Positions 13,801-23,841 of a stretch of DNA of 64,000 bases are shown here, piece by piece. The DNA lies in the NCBI GenBank assembly GCA_018857735.1, contig JABMCL010000191.1, positions 889,501 through 953,500 of the forward strand. The letters run 5' to 3'. The position numbers and the translations under genes were made by a program. Every line of letters begins with the position of its first letter. Position 1 is the stretch's first letter. The DNA is from Alviniconcha marisindica. Lineage: Eukaryota > Mollusca > Gastropoda > Provannidae. The notes below the pieces were generated by a model, which saw nothing but the letters and a program-made list of their open reading frames with translations, was not told the origin of the DNA and searched no databases.

Positions 13801-15299
13801 GGGTTGTGTAGATCAGATAGAAATACATGACACAAGGGGTGTTGTGTGTGGAGTATTCTGATGATGAGGGTGTTGTGTGTGGAGTATTCTGATGATAAAT
13901 GGTGTGCGTGGAGTATTCTGATAATGAAGGGCGTTGTGTGTGGAGCATTCTGATAATGTTGTGTGTGGAGTATTCTGATCATGAAGGGTGTTGTGTGTGG
14001 AGTATTCTGATAATAACAATAATGGAAATTTGTAAAGCGCCTACCCTGTGGCTCAAAGTGCTGAACAAGCATAGTATAACACATTTAATGTACATCGAGA
14101 TGAAAATGTTATCAGTAATAAAAATGTATATATAAAAAAAGCTAACACGTAGACAAGGCTTCAAGCATAACTATGCAAAAGATGCGCACACATGTATGCA
14201 CGCAGGCAAACTGTACAGACTGATAGGGGTGATGGACAATGTTGCTTAGCTGAAATATTCTGATAATGAAGGGTGTTGTGTGTCAAGCATTCTGATAATG
14301 AAGGGTGTTGTGTGTGGAGCATTTTGGTAAAGAGGGTTGTTGTGTGCACATCATTCTTCTGAGAGGTGTTGTGTGTAGAGTATTCTGATAATGAGGAATG
14401 TTGTTTGTGGATTCAGTGACAGATGATGAAGCACACCTCAGGCTGGATGCAGAGGATGATGAGTACATGTACGATGATGACATCATCATGGAGGAACAAA
14501 GTGATGAAATGGATGACACTGATGATGACAAAGATGGTCATTTCCCTGAGAGTGACAAGGTGTACCAGACAGTGTCAGACCCTTTGATCAGCATGAATCG
14601 CTATTCCAGTGATGAAGAGGAGGAGCAAGAAGAGGAGAGCCACAAAGACTCCAAAGCAATGCCAACAGAACCAAGGCTCTGCGGTACCACAGGCACTGCA
14701 GCAGTTAAGAACAAGCCAGTGGTATGAAGTTTTCCTGGCTTTGATTGTACTCAGTGAAACGGTTTTGGTGTGTTTGTATTTCTTTCATTGGCTGCAGCAA
14801 AGTATACATGCCTGTACTTAGAATGATCACAGCTTTTCATAGGTTTCATAGTTTTTTTTCTCTCAGTTGGGACTAAAACAGAAAAGACTGACTTTGTGGT
14901 CTTCTTGCCACTTAATAACACCAAATGTGATGGTAAAAACTGAATCAAACTGTAAGCGCAACAAATCTTCATGTACAGTCATCATCTAATGTGTGTGTAA
15001 GTGCATGTCAGTGTCTCTGTGTTGGCAGCGGTATTGTAAAGCATTCTGTGCTTTCACTTATTGTCAAAGATGGGCAGTTACTTAAATCCTATTATTTCAC
15101 ATCACTGAGTTCACTGAGAAAGGTTTGAAGAAAACAACATTTTGAACAGTGTGGTGTTGCTGTTGTTGTTTTTAACTCTAGATTTATGATTGTGTTTCAG
15201 CCCACTGAAGTGGTCAAGCGCAAAACCAAGAAGTCCCATAGTATGAAGTCAAAGTCAACTGGTCATCTTCTGGAAACAGCACACAGCAAGTACCTTTGA
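79..15299 (+). CDS. PNPLA6: Neuropathy target esterase-like lysophospholipase (PNPLA6/PNPLA7, fly Swiss cheese family), 5' partial
   Basis: ER-anchored serine hydrolase that deacylates lysophosphatidylcholine/phosphatidylcholine. Thirteen exons chain with consistent phases and GT-AG borders: 79-247, 589-771, 1306-1424, 2508-2664, 3561-3624, 4648-4770, 5656-5772, 6170-6318, 7422-7574, 8793-8912, 13465-13561, 14417-14721, 15201-15299 (1855 nt, about 617 codons). The patatin core is intact: glycine-rich GGGGAR at 1408-1424 joined to RG at 2508, nucleophile elbow GTSMG with Ser codon 2581-2583, and the dyad Asp in DGGYVNN (codon 5745-5747). Blocks such as [16 protein letters not shown]-type [35 protein letters not shown] and [11 protein letters not shown] match vertebrate PNPLA6/7 closely. 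The N-terminal membrane segment and cyclic-nucleotide-binding domains lie upstream of the window. Exon 12 encodes a very acidic tail; exon 13 ends in a basic stretch and TGA at 15297-15299. If exon 12 were not spliced, translation would stop at 14727. PNPLA6 versus PNPLA7 cannot be separated; invertebrates usually have one gene. Confidence 0.95.
3611..3725 (+). repeat. 60-bp tandem duplication spanning the exon 5 splice donor of PNPLA6
   Basis: The sequence CTCCATGTTCACAGGTAG occurs at 3611 and again at 3671. Both copies are followed by similar intron sequence (…GTGTGTGA…TCTGGCATGGACAG). The first copy carries the end of exon 5 (ACAG, ends 3624) and its donor. The second is an intronic decoy donor with the same exon end. 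Confidence 0.8.
3855..3880 (+). repeat. Poly-G run of about 26 bases
   Basis: Uninterrupted G homopolymer in PNPLA6 intron 5. It is G-quadruplex-prone, and its length is unreliable in most assemblies. Confidence 0.9.
4085..4235 (+). mobile_element. tRNA-derived SINE candidate in PNPLA6 intron 5
   Basis: A pol III A-box-like TAGCTTAGTGTAGA at about 4107-4120 is followed 34 nt after its start by a consensus-quality B box, GGTTCAAGTCC (4141-4151), the spacing found in tRNA genes. No cloverleaf acceptor stem or anticodon arm is convincing, so this is a tRNA-like SINE head and not a functional tRNA. The following body (TGGTGAGGTAATTTTCTCC and on) has no clear end; the 3' limit is a guess. Confidence 0.5.
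4797..4845 (+). repeat. (TG)n microsatellite
   Basis: About 23 TG units in intron 6 of PNPLA6, 26 bases past the exon 6 donor. Confidence 0.95.
5434..5655 (+). repeat. Tandem duplicates of the PNPLA6 exon 7 acceptor and exon 5' half
   Basis: The true exon 7 starts at 5656 after TGTTCCAACAG. Two near-identical copies of the acceptor plus the first roughly 58 exon bases lie upstream, starting at 5469 and 5562 (spacings 93 and 94 bp). Both keep the AACAG|GCAGCACATGG junction and encode GSTW(C/R)YVQAS(L/M)SLSGY. Neither has the exon 3' half or a donor. More decayed pieces are at 5310-5345 (first half) and 5183-5207, where GGTGGCTAGGTCAACAACCT resembles the exon 3' end. Confidence 0.85.
6348..6935 (+). 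repeat. 83-bp tandem repeat, seven copies, partly dimeric
   Basis: Starts of CTCACC recur at 6348, 6431, 6514, 6597, 6680, 6763, 6846 and (partial) 6929, exactly 83 bp apart. The array begins 29 bp after the exon 8 donor (intron 8). Copies 3, 5 and 7 share AAATAACCC and GTGATTGTT variants, while 4 and 6 share CTTTCTC and TACTCC variants, giving a 166-bp higher-order unit. Confidence 0.95.
7575..8075 (+). repeat. GTGTGTATGATGGGGAGTGGTCA minisatellite
   Basis: About 20 degenerate units of roughly 23-27 bp begin at the exon 9 donor itself (GTGAGTGG…TCAGTGTGTATGATGGGGAG), so the splice site merges with the first repeat unit. Confidence 0.9.
8140..8570 (+). repeat. 43-bp minisatellite (CCCCTGGCAAAGTTCCCATC…)
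   Basis: About ten copies of a 37-45 bp unit containing CTGGCAAAGTTCCCATCACT and TGACAGTG(T/G)CA. The later copies replace GTCAGAAAGA with GGCAAACAGA. They lie between PNPLA6 exons 9 and 10. The open frames here on the - strand are repeat artefacts. Confidence 0.9.
8913..10188 (+). other. PNPLA6 intron 10, first part
   Basis: Single-copy-looking intron sequence with no supported gene. It ends in a pyrimidine-rich T/C tract at about 10060-10185. Confidence 0.6.
10189..10925 (+). repeat. 33-bp tandem repeat (ACTCATTCCATGCTGTGCAT…)
   Basis: About 20 units, degenerate at the left and regular from about 10590, with period 33 (ACTCATTCC to ACTCATTCC). Because 33 is a multiple of three, it gives long open frames on both strands repeating [11 protein letters not shown] or similar. 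No homology or splice context supports coding. Confidence 0.9.
11360..11944 (+). repeat. Degenerate roughly 30-40 bp tandem repeat (AACTGGCCTAGTTGTTAA), left block
   Basis: Irregular units built on TTAACTGGCCTAGTTNTTAA(G/A)AT(A/T)GGAGG. The same family resumes at about 12240-12650 after an internal 39-bp array. Confidence 0.85.
11945..12215 (+). repeat. 39-bp tandem repeat nested inside the 30-40 bp array
   Basis: Seven units of GATGAATTTTAATGATGTAA then AGAAGCTCCAACTGGTTAT. The 13-codon period opens frames on both strands ([17 protein letters not shown]). It shares AACTGGTTA/AACTGGCC with its flanks, suggesting it grew out of the surrounding repeat. Confidence 0.9.
12240..12650 (+). repeat. 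Degenerate AACTGGCCTAGTTGTTAA tandem repeat, right block
   Basis: Continuation of the 11360-11944 family, with spacers of 25-45 bp. Confidence 0.85.
12740..13170 (+). repeat. 40-bp tandem repeat (GATGTTAGTACAGTTTTCAC…)
   Basis: About nine copies of a regular 40-bp unit (GATGTTAGTACAGTTTTCAC AGGATGTCCCATCTCTCCTT), interrupted at 12801-12856 by a 56-bp dispersed element. Confidence 0.95.
12801..12856 (+). mobile_element. Short dispersed element (copy A), inserted in the 40-bp array
   Basis: Contains TGATATAACCGCACCGGTTG then ACTGGGCGTAAAACACCA and an ACTTACTTAC tail. CCTTG occurs on both sides (12796-12800, 12857-12861), consistent with a 5-bp target-site duplication that splits one array unit. 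Confidence 0.7.
13835..14400 (+). repeat. Roughly 30-bp tandem repeat (GTGTTGTGTGTGGAGTATTC)
   Basis: Units of GGGTGTTGTGTGTGGAGTAT TCTGATAATGAA lie in intron 11 and run almost up to the exon 12 acceptor (14415-14416). A foreign block at about 14014-14257 interrupts them. Confidence 0.85.
14014..14257 (-). mobile_element. LINE 3'-end fragment inserted in the tandem array
   Basis: Read on the - strand it ends …CAGGGTAGGCGCTTTACAAA TTTCCATTATTGTTATTA. It is similar to the 20306-20635 block (shared AATGGAAATTT(G/A)TAAAG and GTACATC(G/A)AGAT). TATTCTGATAAT occurs on both sides, as expected for an insertion into the array unit. Confidence 0.6.
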
Positions 15300-16431
15300 G
15301 TCCCAAGGCCTGGGCACATGTCAGTATTCCTACATCTGCAGGATAGAGTGAACCCTGGGTACAGGAGTTTATCCGTTACATCAGTCTGCAACCTTTTGTT
15401 CACAGCAGTGAAGGGTGTCCGCTGTCACTGTCCACCTGACGGTCTGCTCAAGGCAGTCGGCTGTTTACATGCTTAGACATGTATGGGCATTTCTTTTCAC
15501 AAGTATCTTTAAAGGTGGTTTGTAGTTTAACTGTTACATGTGTGGGCTTTTTCATTTGGGAGGCCTTAGTTTGTATGTTTCTCATAGAAATGTCACATGT
15601 CCAGTTCCTTGCAGTGTATTCCAAGATGTTGAACAAACCCAGTTAGTGTTGTGCTTCCAAATTATCCCTGGTCTTATTCTGCACCATAGGTTCAAAAGAA
15701 AAAGTTCAGTTTGCTGCCAATGCTTCCTGTCACATGACCTGCACAGACAAATGGTTTTTTATTCAGTTGCAGACTACTGAAGTTACAATGTTAAAAAGGT
15801 TTGTGAGCAGTGAAAAGTGAGTCCAAAACTGAACAAAAGACAAACTCTTTTGGATGGGACTACAAGACCCACTTTTGAAGCATGGACACTTTGCAGCAAA
15901 GCAATCACAATGCATACTGCACAGGTTTTTTTGTTTGTGTTCTCTTTCTCCCATTTGATGGACTATATTCAGAGAATGTAACTGCAGTAAGGTAGGCCTC
16001 TTGAATAAAACGTTTTTTTGTTCTTCTTTTTTTGCTGAGGAAGCTGGTCTTTCACGTTTCAAAAACTGTTAGCTGAATAAGGATAGAACGTGTAAAGTGG
16101 AGGTGGTACCAAGCACTGTGCATAGCTAGTTGTACTGGCCTTTGTGGCAGGCTATGTGAGTCTGGTACCCCCCTTCCCATCAACAAAACAGGTGTTGACA
16201 CTTCTGCTGCATCAGATTTCCATTATTTCGTGTAAGTGCTTTAATTTTATTGTTATTGTATTTATGTGTTATGTTCATGACCTTTCTGCGATAACAATGC
16301 AAACAAAACACATTTGTATAAACACACTTTTCATGTATGTGTGTGTGTATATGTTGATTTGATCTGTTCTCTGTTTGTCAGTTTTGCCTAAAGCAGTGTT
16401 CTGGCTCGGGGGAAGTTAAAAAAGACTTTGA

Positions 16432-16437
16432 GTGTGT

Positions 16438-16511
<74 letters not shown>
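16432..16511 (+). repeat. (TG)n microsatellite
   Basis: Roughly 38 TG units with two GAG interruptions at the left end. Confidence 0.95.
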
Positions 16512-16512
<1 letters not shown>

Positions 16513-18419
16513 GGCAGTCACCTCAGAAAGCTATGGTCCAATCTGTAATGCAGCAGGAACACAGTGAGGTCTGCCTTGTTGACTAATGTAGGCTATCATG
16601 GGATTCAGTGTCTGATTTAATTATCCTAAAACATTCATTTGAAATTGTCCTTCTCCCTCTCATGGTACATGATGTATTACACACTTTGTCTGACAGACAC
16701 AGTGTAAAACTGGGTAATACCTTCTCAGAACTTTTCGTTTTGTTTTTAATTATCTGCCACTGAAGTTTGAATATTGGCAGTCAGGTGGTTATTTCTGTAT
16801 TATTGTTTCTGTATTTTGTTCAGATGCGTTTTGTTGATCATTTTGTAACCTACATATTTCACTTATTTTCATTTGGGTTGATTCCGTAACATAAAAGAGA
16901 TAGTAATATGCAGGAGTGCAGGTGAGGTGTAATAAAACAAGTTTATTGAGGGAAACTAGCAACTTCATTTTTAAAAGGCATTATATAGTGTCTGGTGACT
17001 GTTATTTTTGTCTGGAAAACAAGCAACCTGGCACATTGAAAATAAAAATGCTTTAAAGACTAGCACGCATAATTTCTTTGTATAAATAGAATTGAAGAAG
17101 CTACCTGTAATAATCCCAAATTTCAAACCTGAGCTCTGAGCTTGCCCTAGTTCTCTCAGTATTAGCCGTAAAATATTGAGATTTTCACCTGTAGTCAACA
17201 GAACTGCAACTTCCAGTGTGATTTCGGATTTCCTAGCTTGTTACGTCACTTGTGTATCACTTGAAACATGGCAGTGACTTGGACTGCATCAAGTGGTGAG
17301 CATTTTTTATTGTAGTTTTCCACCATTGTTTTGTTTTTGGTCTAAAAAACAAACAACCTGGCACATGTGTGCACTGACGATTTTCCTGCAAATGACAGCA
17401 GGTTTGTTGACACAGTGTGGGTGTACTGTGGGTGTTAGAAATGATGTCCTGTTGTAGTTGGTGTTGATAATATCACTGATCATTGTATCAACTGTCCACA
17501 AAGAGATCTGAAATGAAACCAAGACCTGTTTGCTTCAAGTGTGCTTCATGTGTGTACTGGTGTGCTGTTTGTGTGTTTTTGTTTAATATTGTGTCTATGC
17601 CAGTCAGGTGGACAAAAGTCATATTATTTTACAGTCTGTTGATCATTGTGAAACCAAGTTTATATTGCTGTCAGTGTGACATTGCAACTTCAGTGATTCC
17701 AAATGCAGCTGTCTGTGTGAGTGGGGTGGGATCGCAGGTAATTGTAAACATGCACGAGCGTTTCCTGCTGATCACTCCAGCTTGTTGTTGAAAATAAGAA
17801 ATGAAAACAATTCAGAGTTCTGTGTGTGTTTGAGTTGCCTGGTTTGATTTGGTTGTTAACTGATGTATTCTTAGCTCAAAACATGTAAAAGGTTCCAATG
17901 AAGGCTTCTTTTAATTGGACACTACAAAAAACAAAATTGCTTCATTTATATCATTGTTTCTCATAATTGCTTGGTGCTTAAAAAGGGGGTTTATCCTCAA
18001 CTTTTGAGCATGTTTTGTATTGTCCTATTAAAAGAAACAGGTTTTTGTTTGTTTGTTGGTTTTCTGTTCTTTAAACCTTTTGTGTGTTTATATTTTTTTC
18101 AGAACACTAGCTGTCAACTCCACATTTTAACAAAATATTGTTTGTTTGTTGGATATATTCCTAACTAATGCTTGGATGCATATTGGCACAGATGATGGGA
18201 CAGCAAAAAAAGATATTTAAAAAAAATACAGCCTGATCACGTGCCCCTGAACATGTGCATGATTCAACACCTTTTGTAAAATTATGTGTGTGTGTGTGTG
18301 TGAAAGCACCATTATAGTATTATCAATCTTGTTATTTGTAGACAATGTTTTGAAACAAACACAATTCAATGTAATGCTACTTGAACACAAGACTCAGGTG
18401 GGGTTTTTTAGCAGCATCA

Positions 18420-19300
18420 CTGACTTTCCTAAGCAGTATCACACCCACAGTCCTACAGACCTACTGAAGCAGTATCACATCAACAGTCACTTTGACCTAC
18501 TGAAGCAGTATCACATCAACAGTCACTTTGACCTACTGAAGCAGTATCACATCCAGTCACTCTGACCTACTGGAGCAGTATCACATCAACAGTCACTTTG
18601 ACCTACTGAAGCAGTATCACATCAACAGTCACTGTGACCTAGTGAAGCAGTATCACATCCAGTCACTCTGACCTGCTGAAGCAGTATCACATCAACAGTC
18701 ACTTTGACCTACTGAAGCAGTATCACATCAACAGTCACTGTGACCTAGTGAAGCAGTATCACATTAACAGTCACTTCGACCTACTCAAGCAGTATCACAT
18801 CCAGTCACTCTGACCTACTGAAGCAGTATCACATCAACAGTCACTTTGACCTACTGAAGCAGTATCACATCAACAGTCACTGTGACCTAGTGAAGCAGTA
18901 TCACATCAACAGTCACTTTGACCTACTCAAGTGGTATCACATCCAGTCACTCTGACCTACTGAAGCAGTATCACATCCACAATCTGACCTATTGAAGCAG
19001 TATCACATCTACAGTCACTCTGACCTACTGATGTACTTGTTTGAAACTAACACAATCTGACCTACCTAAGCAGAGTCACATCCACAGTTACCAACCTACT
19101 GAAGCAGCATCACACCCAGCCAGTCTGATGTAGTGAAGCAATGTCACAGTCATTCTGACCAACTGAAGCAGTTATCACATCCAGTCACCCTAACCTACTG
19201 AAGCAGGGTCACATCCACAATAATTCTGACCTACTGAAGCAGCTGTCACATCCAGTCACCCTAACCTACTGAAGCAGGGTCACATCGACAGTAATTCTGA
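18420..19300 (+). repeat. 36-bp tandem repeat (GACCTACTGAAGCAGTATCA…)
   Basis: About 22 units with TGACCTACTGAAGCAGTATC ACATCAACAGTCACTT. Some units are 33 bp (CATCCAGTCACTC variant), and the right end decays after about 19020. Unit lengths divisible by three explain the open frames starting near 18284. Confidence 0.9.
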
Positions 19301-19590
19301 CCTGAAGCAGTGAACACAATAAGACAGTATTGATGGCAGATCCATTTATCAACAAGTTCACATGTCCCATTTGTCCCAGTCATTCTGACCTCCTGAAGCA
19401 GTTGTCACAAATGAGTAACAAGTTTAAAAAATAAAAACCTGCAGCCAGAAGATTTGATTGGGTCTTGTTTTCAAATACAATTAATCATAATTTTTTCATA
19501 TCACAACAGTAAACAAAAACAAATGCCAAAATTTCACATACAAATATGTACCAAAAACAAAACAGAAAACTAAGAGCTAATGCGACAGAG

Positions 19591-20475
19591 TTATCTGTCT
19601 TGTACTTCATCTTTGATTTCAGCTTCATCCCAGGGCCCATAAATGTTGCTGAAACAGACAAAAAAACAATGAACGTCATACAATAATTCCTCATGACCCC
19701 ATGTAAATCAATCTTAACAACAGGTGTAATGACATGTTTAAGGAATGAGTGAACAACTGCTGGTGAGGTTGACAAAATAGAACAGATCTAGGGAAATGTA
19801 CTCAAAATTAACATTTTTTTTACATCAACTCTTTGTCTATCTTCTTCTTTTATTATTATCTATCTTCTTACACCTGATGAAGACTTTCTGTCGCAAGCGC
19901 TTGTGTTTAATTGTTAACTTGTGTTTTGTCGTATAGGTGAGTACATTTCCCTAGATCTGTTCTATGTTTAAGGAAGCCAAGTAAGTAAGTCAGTAACTTG
20001 GTGTTTGACGCCCAGTCAACCATTACTGTTATACTGGGTCTTGTCAGGAAGCCAGGTTTAAAAATAATTCTATGTTTCATTTTTTAAATAAAGTTTTTGA
20101 AAACTGCTAACTTCCAGAACTGTCCACACATGCCCCACTTTCTCTTCCTTATCCTCTTTCAAACCCCCCTCCATCCCCCCCCCCCCCCCCCTCCTGTCCA
20201 CCTTCCTACTTCCCTCCCCCTGCCTTCTCCTCCTGCCACCCTCCCCCTCTCTCTTCCTTTCTCTCACCCCACCCCCACCCTCCCCTTTCTCTCTCCCTCT
20301 CTCAATAGTAATACTAATAATGGAAATTTATAAAGTGTCTACCCTGCAACTCAAAGCCCTGAACAAACGAACACACATAATGTACATCAAGATAGAGACT
20401 GCTATCCACAATTTAACAAACAACTAAACATCAACAAGGGTTCAAACATATGTGCAAGATGTACACACACACACA

Positions 20476-20517
<42 letters not shown>

Positions 20518-23500
20518 CTTCAAAATGAAACTGATATTGGTGAAGGACAGTGTAGCCTAACTATTAGGAGTGAAGAGAAATGTCTTGATTTTGCTTGTTA
20601 AGAAAAGAGAGTAGCAGAGTGCCTGATGTCTCAATCTCTACTTCCCTCTCTCTCCTGTCTCCCTCTCTATCTCTCCACCCCCCACCCATGTCTCTCTCTC
20701 TGTCTCTCCTCCCCCCACCCCCCACCCATGTCTCCCTCTCTCTCTCCTCCCCCCACCCATGTCTCCCTCTTTCTCTCCTCCCCCCACCCATGTCTCCCTC
20801 TCTCTCTCTTCCCCCCACCCCCCACCCATGTCTCCCCCTCTTTCTCTCCACCCCCACCCCCACCCATGTCTCCCTCTCTTTCTCTCCACCCCCCACCCAT
20901 GTCTCCCTCTCTTTCTCTCCACCCCCACCCATGTCTCCCTCTCTTTCTCTCCACCCCCCACCCATGTCTCCCTCTCTTTCTCTCCACCGCCCCCCATGTC
21001 TCCCTCTCTCTCTCCACCCCCATCCATGTCTCCTTCTCTATCTCTCCACCCCAACCCCCCACCCATGTCTCCCTCTCTATCTCTCCACCCTCCACCCAAG
21101 CCTCCCTCTCTCCCCCTAGCCTCCCACCCATGTCTCCCTCTCTATTCCCCCCCCCCCCCCCCACCCCCCCCACTCACTCTGTTCTCCCTCACCTCTCTCT
21201 GTTCTCCTCTCCTCTGCCCCCCCCCCCCCCCCATGTCTCCCTCTATCCCCCCCCCCCCCCCACACACACACACCCGCCCCCACCCATTCTCCCTTCTATC
21301 TCTTCTCCCCCCCCCCCCCACCCATGCTCCCTTTCTCCTCCCCCCCCCCCCCCCCCCCCCGTCTCCCTTCCTTCCCCCCCACCCACCCCCCACCCATTCT
21401 CCCTCTCTGCCCACCCCCACCCCTGTCTCCCTATCTCTCCCCCCCCACCCCTGTCTCCCTCTCTCCCCACCCCCACCCCTGTCTCTCCCCCCACCCACCC
21501 CACCAATGTCTCCCTCTCTGCCCCCCTCCACCCCTGTCTCCCTCTCTATCTCCCCCACCCCCCTGTCTCCCTCTCTGCCCTATCCCCACCTCCCCATCTC
21601 CCTCTCATCATGGAAATAAAATGAACCAAGGAGCTGCAGAGGAAGACAACAACCCACAGGCAGAAGTAGCACTGACTTTTTATAGGGCTGCAAACTGATC
21701 AGCCAGGCAGGGCATACGAAGGTTATGAAGAGAAAGACGATCATGTAGAGGACGGCTCCAACTGTTGTGATGGACGCTAATGCAGAAAACGCTGCCAGTG
21801 TCATGACTGCTGTCAAGGCTATTTGGCCTCTTGTGAATAAAAATCTCTGGAAAAAAGTATATAGTGGATTTTTGTTTTTATTGGGGGGGGGGGGGGGATT
21901 GCCAAGAACATCTTTGTGGGGCAATTAGTCAGAAACATTCATTCATCTATTACAATATACCTTTCACTCTCTTCCATGCTGCTTTACATCATTAAAATAT
22001 GTTATTGATTTCTTTCATGCCAGCAGAAGTCAATAAAACATGAACATATACATCCAGCTCTTTTCCTATGGCAACGTGTAGTTCTAGTAAATATAAAAAG
22101 AAAATGGGGAGGGGGGGTGGAGGTCATAATGTTTTAACTAAAGGCATTTTCTCCATTATTCTTCTAAATAATGTGTTAATATACATGAAAAATAGTTACT
22201 TTCTAGCTAGTATTGGGGAGTTAGGAGATAACAAAATGTTACAATACACATGCATGCATACACACACACACACACACACACAAAATTTCTGCCCCAAGCT
22301 GACTGGGCAAGTGTCAGTGTACAGTGATGCCGACACTACACATACCTGTAGTCGACGTCGAAGCACAGGCCACAGAGCGAAGAGCTGAAAGGAGAAAGTG
22401 ACAGTGGCGAAGGCATGCCAGGTTGTGTGCAGACGTGAGGCCAGGCACACAGAGGCAAACATGGCAGCACTCAGCGACAGGGATCCAGGCACTCTGAAAA
22501 TGCAAAACACAACACCAGCCATGTGAAACCATGTGAAAAATAGTAACAAATATTCGTAAAGTACAAACCTTTAACAACAACTAAACCTAAAAAACTTAGT
22601 ATGCCACACAAAATTCAAATTTATATAGATTTGAATTAATAAAATACACACCAAAGTTGTCCTCTAAGCTGTAAGTAATGTAAAATTTCAACACCAGTTC
22701 ATACACATGTGCAAGTACACACAATCGACATAATTTACTGACATGCAACAATCATCATGAGATCCAGCATAAAATTACTGGTACATACAGAAAGGACTCA
22801 ACACACATCATTGCAATCACACTTCTAAGACACTCATATCCACACATTGTATTAAGAAGAATCTTTCATCCCCCCCCTCCCCCCCCCAACACACATGCAT
22901 AAACAAACGTGCACACACATACACACACAAACATGCATTGACAAAATAGGCAGCAGGTCCCCAGGTCAGTGTTAAATGTGCACTTGTGTTTCATGGGTTG
23001 TTGTGTAACCATGGTGGTTGTTAAACTGCTGTGCACTGTGTACCACTGTACTTTCATGTGGTGTGTCTGATGTGCGCACATAGCTGATTCCTCTCTGTCG
23101 GCTGGTAAGCAGAAGCACCTCAGTCAAATTATGTTTTTGCTCTCCTCTCTTTTCAAAAGTTGTTGTATGTGAACAATGTCTTGTGACTGTGTCCTTTTTT
23201 CTGCTGGTGACAGTATAGCATTAGACACAGTCTCCCCCTACCTCCTGGGATCTTGGTCCCCACTGGTGCCTCTTTGGAGACATCTCAGCATTAAACAAGT
23301 TTAACCCACCAACCTAATCTCTCTCACAGAGGTGCAGTACTGCAAACATTGCACTGCTGCAAAGCCTTTAGGACTAGACATTTTAGCTGAATAAGTACTA
23401 CTCCTGTAGTGTCTCTCCCCAGACCTGTTACTTAGTGTTATTCTCCTACCTACCTACTGTCTTTACAGAGTGGGTGTGTGTGTGGGGGGGGGGGGGGGGG

Positions 23501-23789
23501 ATTAAGGCACACCAGCTGCAGGCACAGAACTAGGTGTTGTCTGTCAACCATCAATTCAACACGAGGACAGCTGTCATCAGATGAGATCATTCATGTGGTG
23601 GGAAAGCCACTGGACAGTTTTAAGACTGTTCAAAAAATTAAAAATAATGCAATATTAAATGATCCTACACACTCAATGAGACACTATGTCTCCAACAGCA
23701 GAGGTCAATTTCTACCCCTTAAACAAATAAAAACCTTCATTAATCCTTGTTTCTACCCTCTGCTTTTTTGGTGTGTGCATACTGTGCAT

Positions 23790-23841
<52 letters not shown>

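Larger units (their letters stand above)
15300..19590. other. Intergenic region between convergent PNPLA6 and PIGC
   Basis: Holds both 3' UTRs. Candidate PNPLA6 poly(A) signals are AATAAA at about 16003 and 16931. Also present are a long (TG)n at 16432-16511, a roughly 33-bp sequence ending AACCTGGCACAT repeated at about 17008 and 17334, and the 36-bp array at 18420-19300. Short open frames here have no recognisable product. Confidence 0.6.

Noticed and set aside
18420..19300. CRISPR-like array because of regular 36-bp units
   Set aside because: Units are contiguous variants without unique spacers, in a eukaryotic intergenic region; it is a minisatellite.
20626..21624. Open frames of 332, 286 and 174 codons on + and up to 168 on -
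   Set aside because: Produced by the pyrimidine-rich minisatellite; translations are only P/S/L or G/E/R repeats with no family, start context or splice sites.
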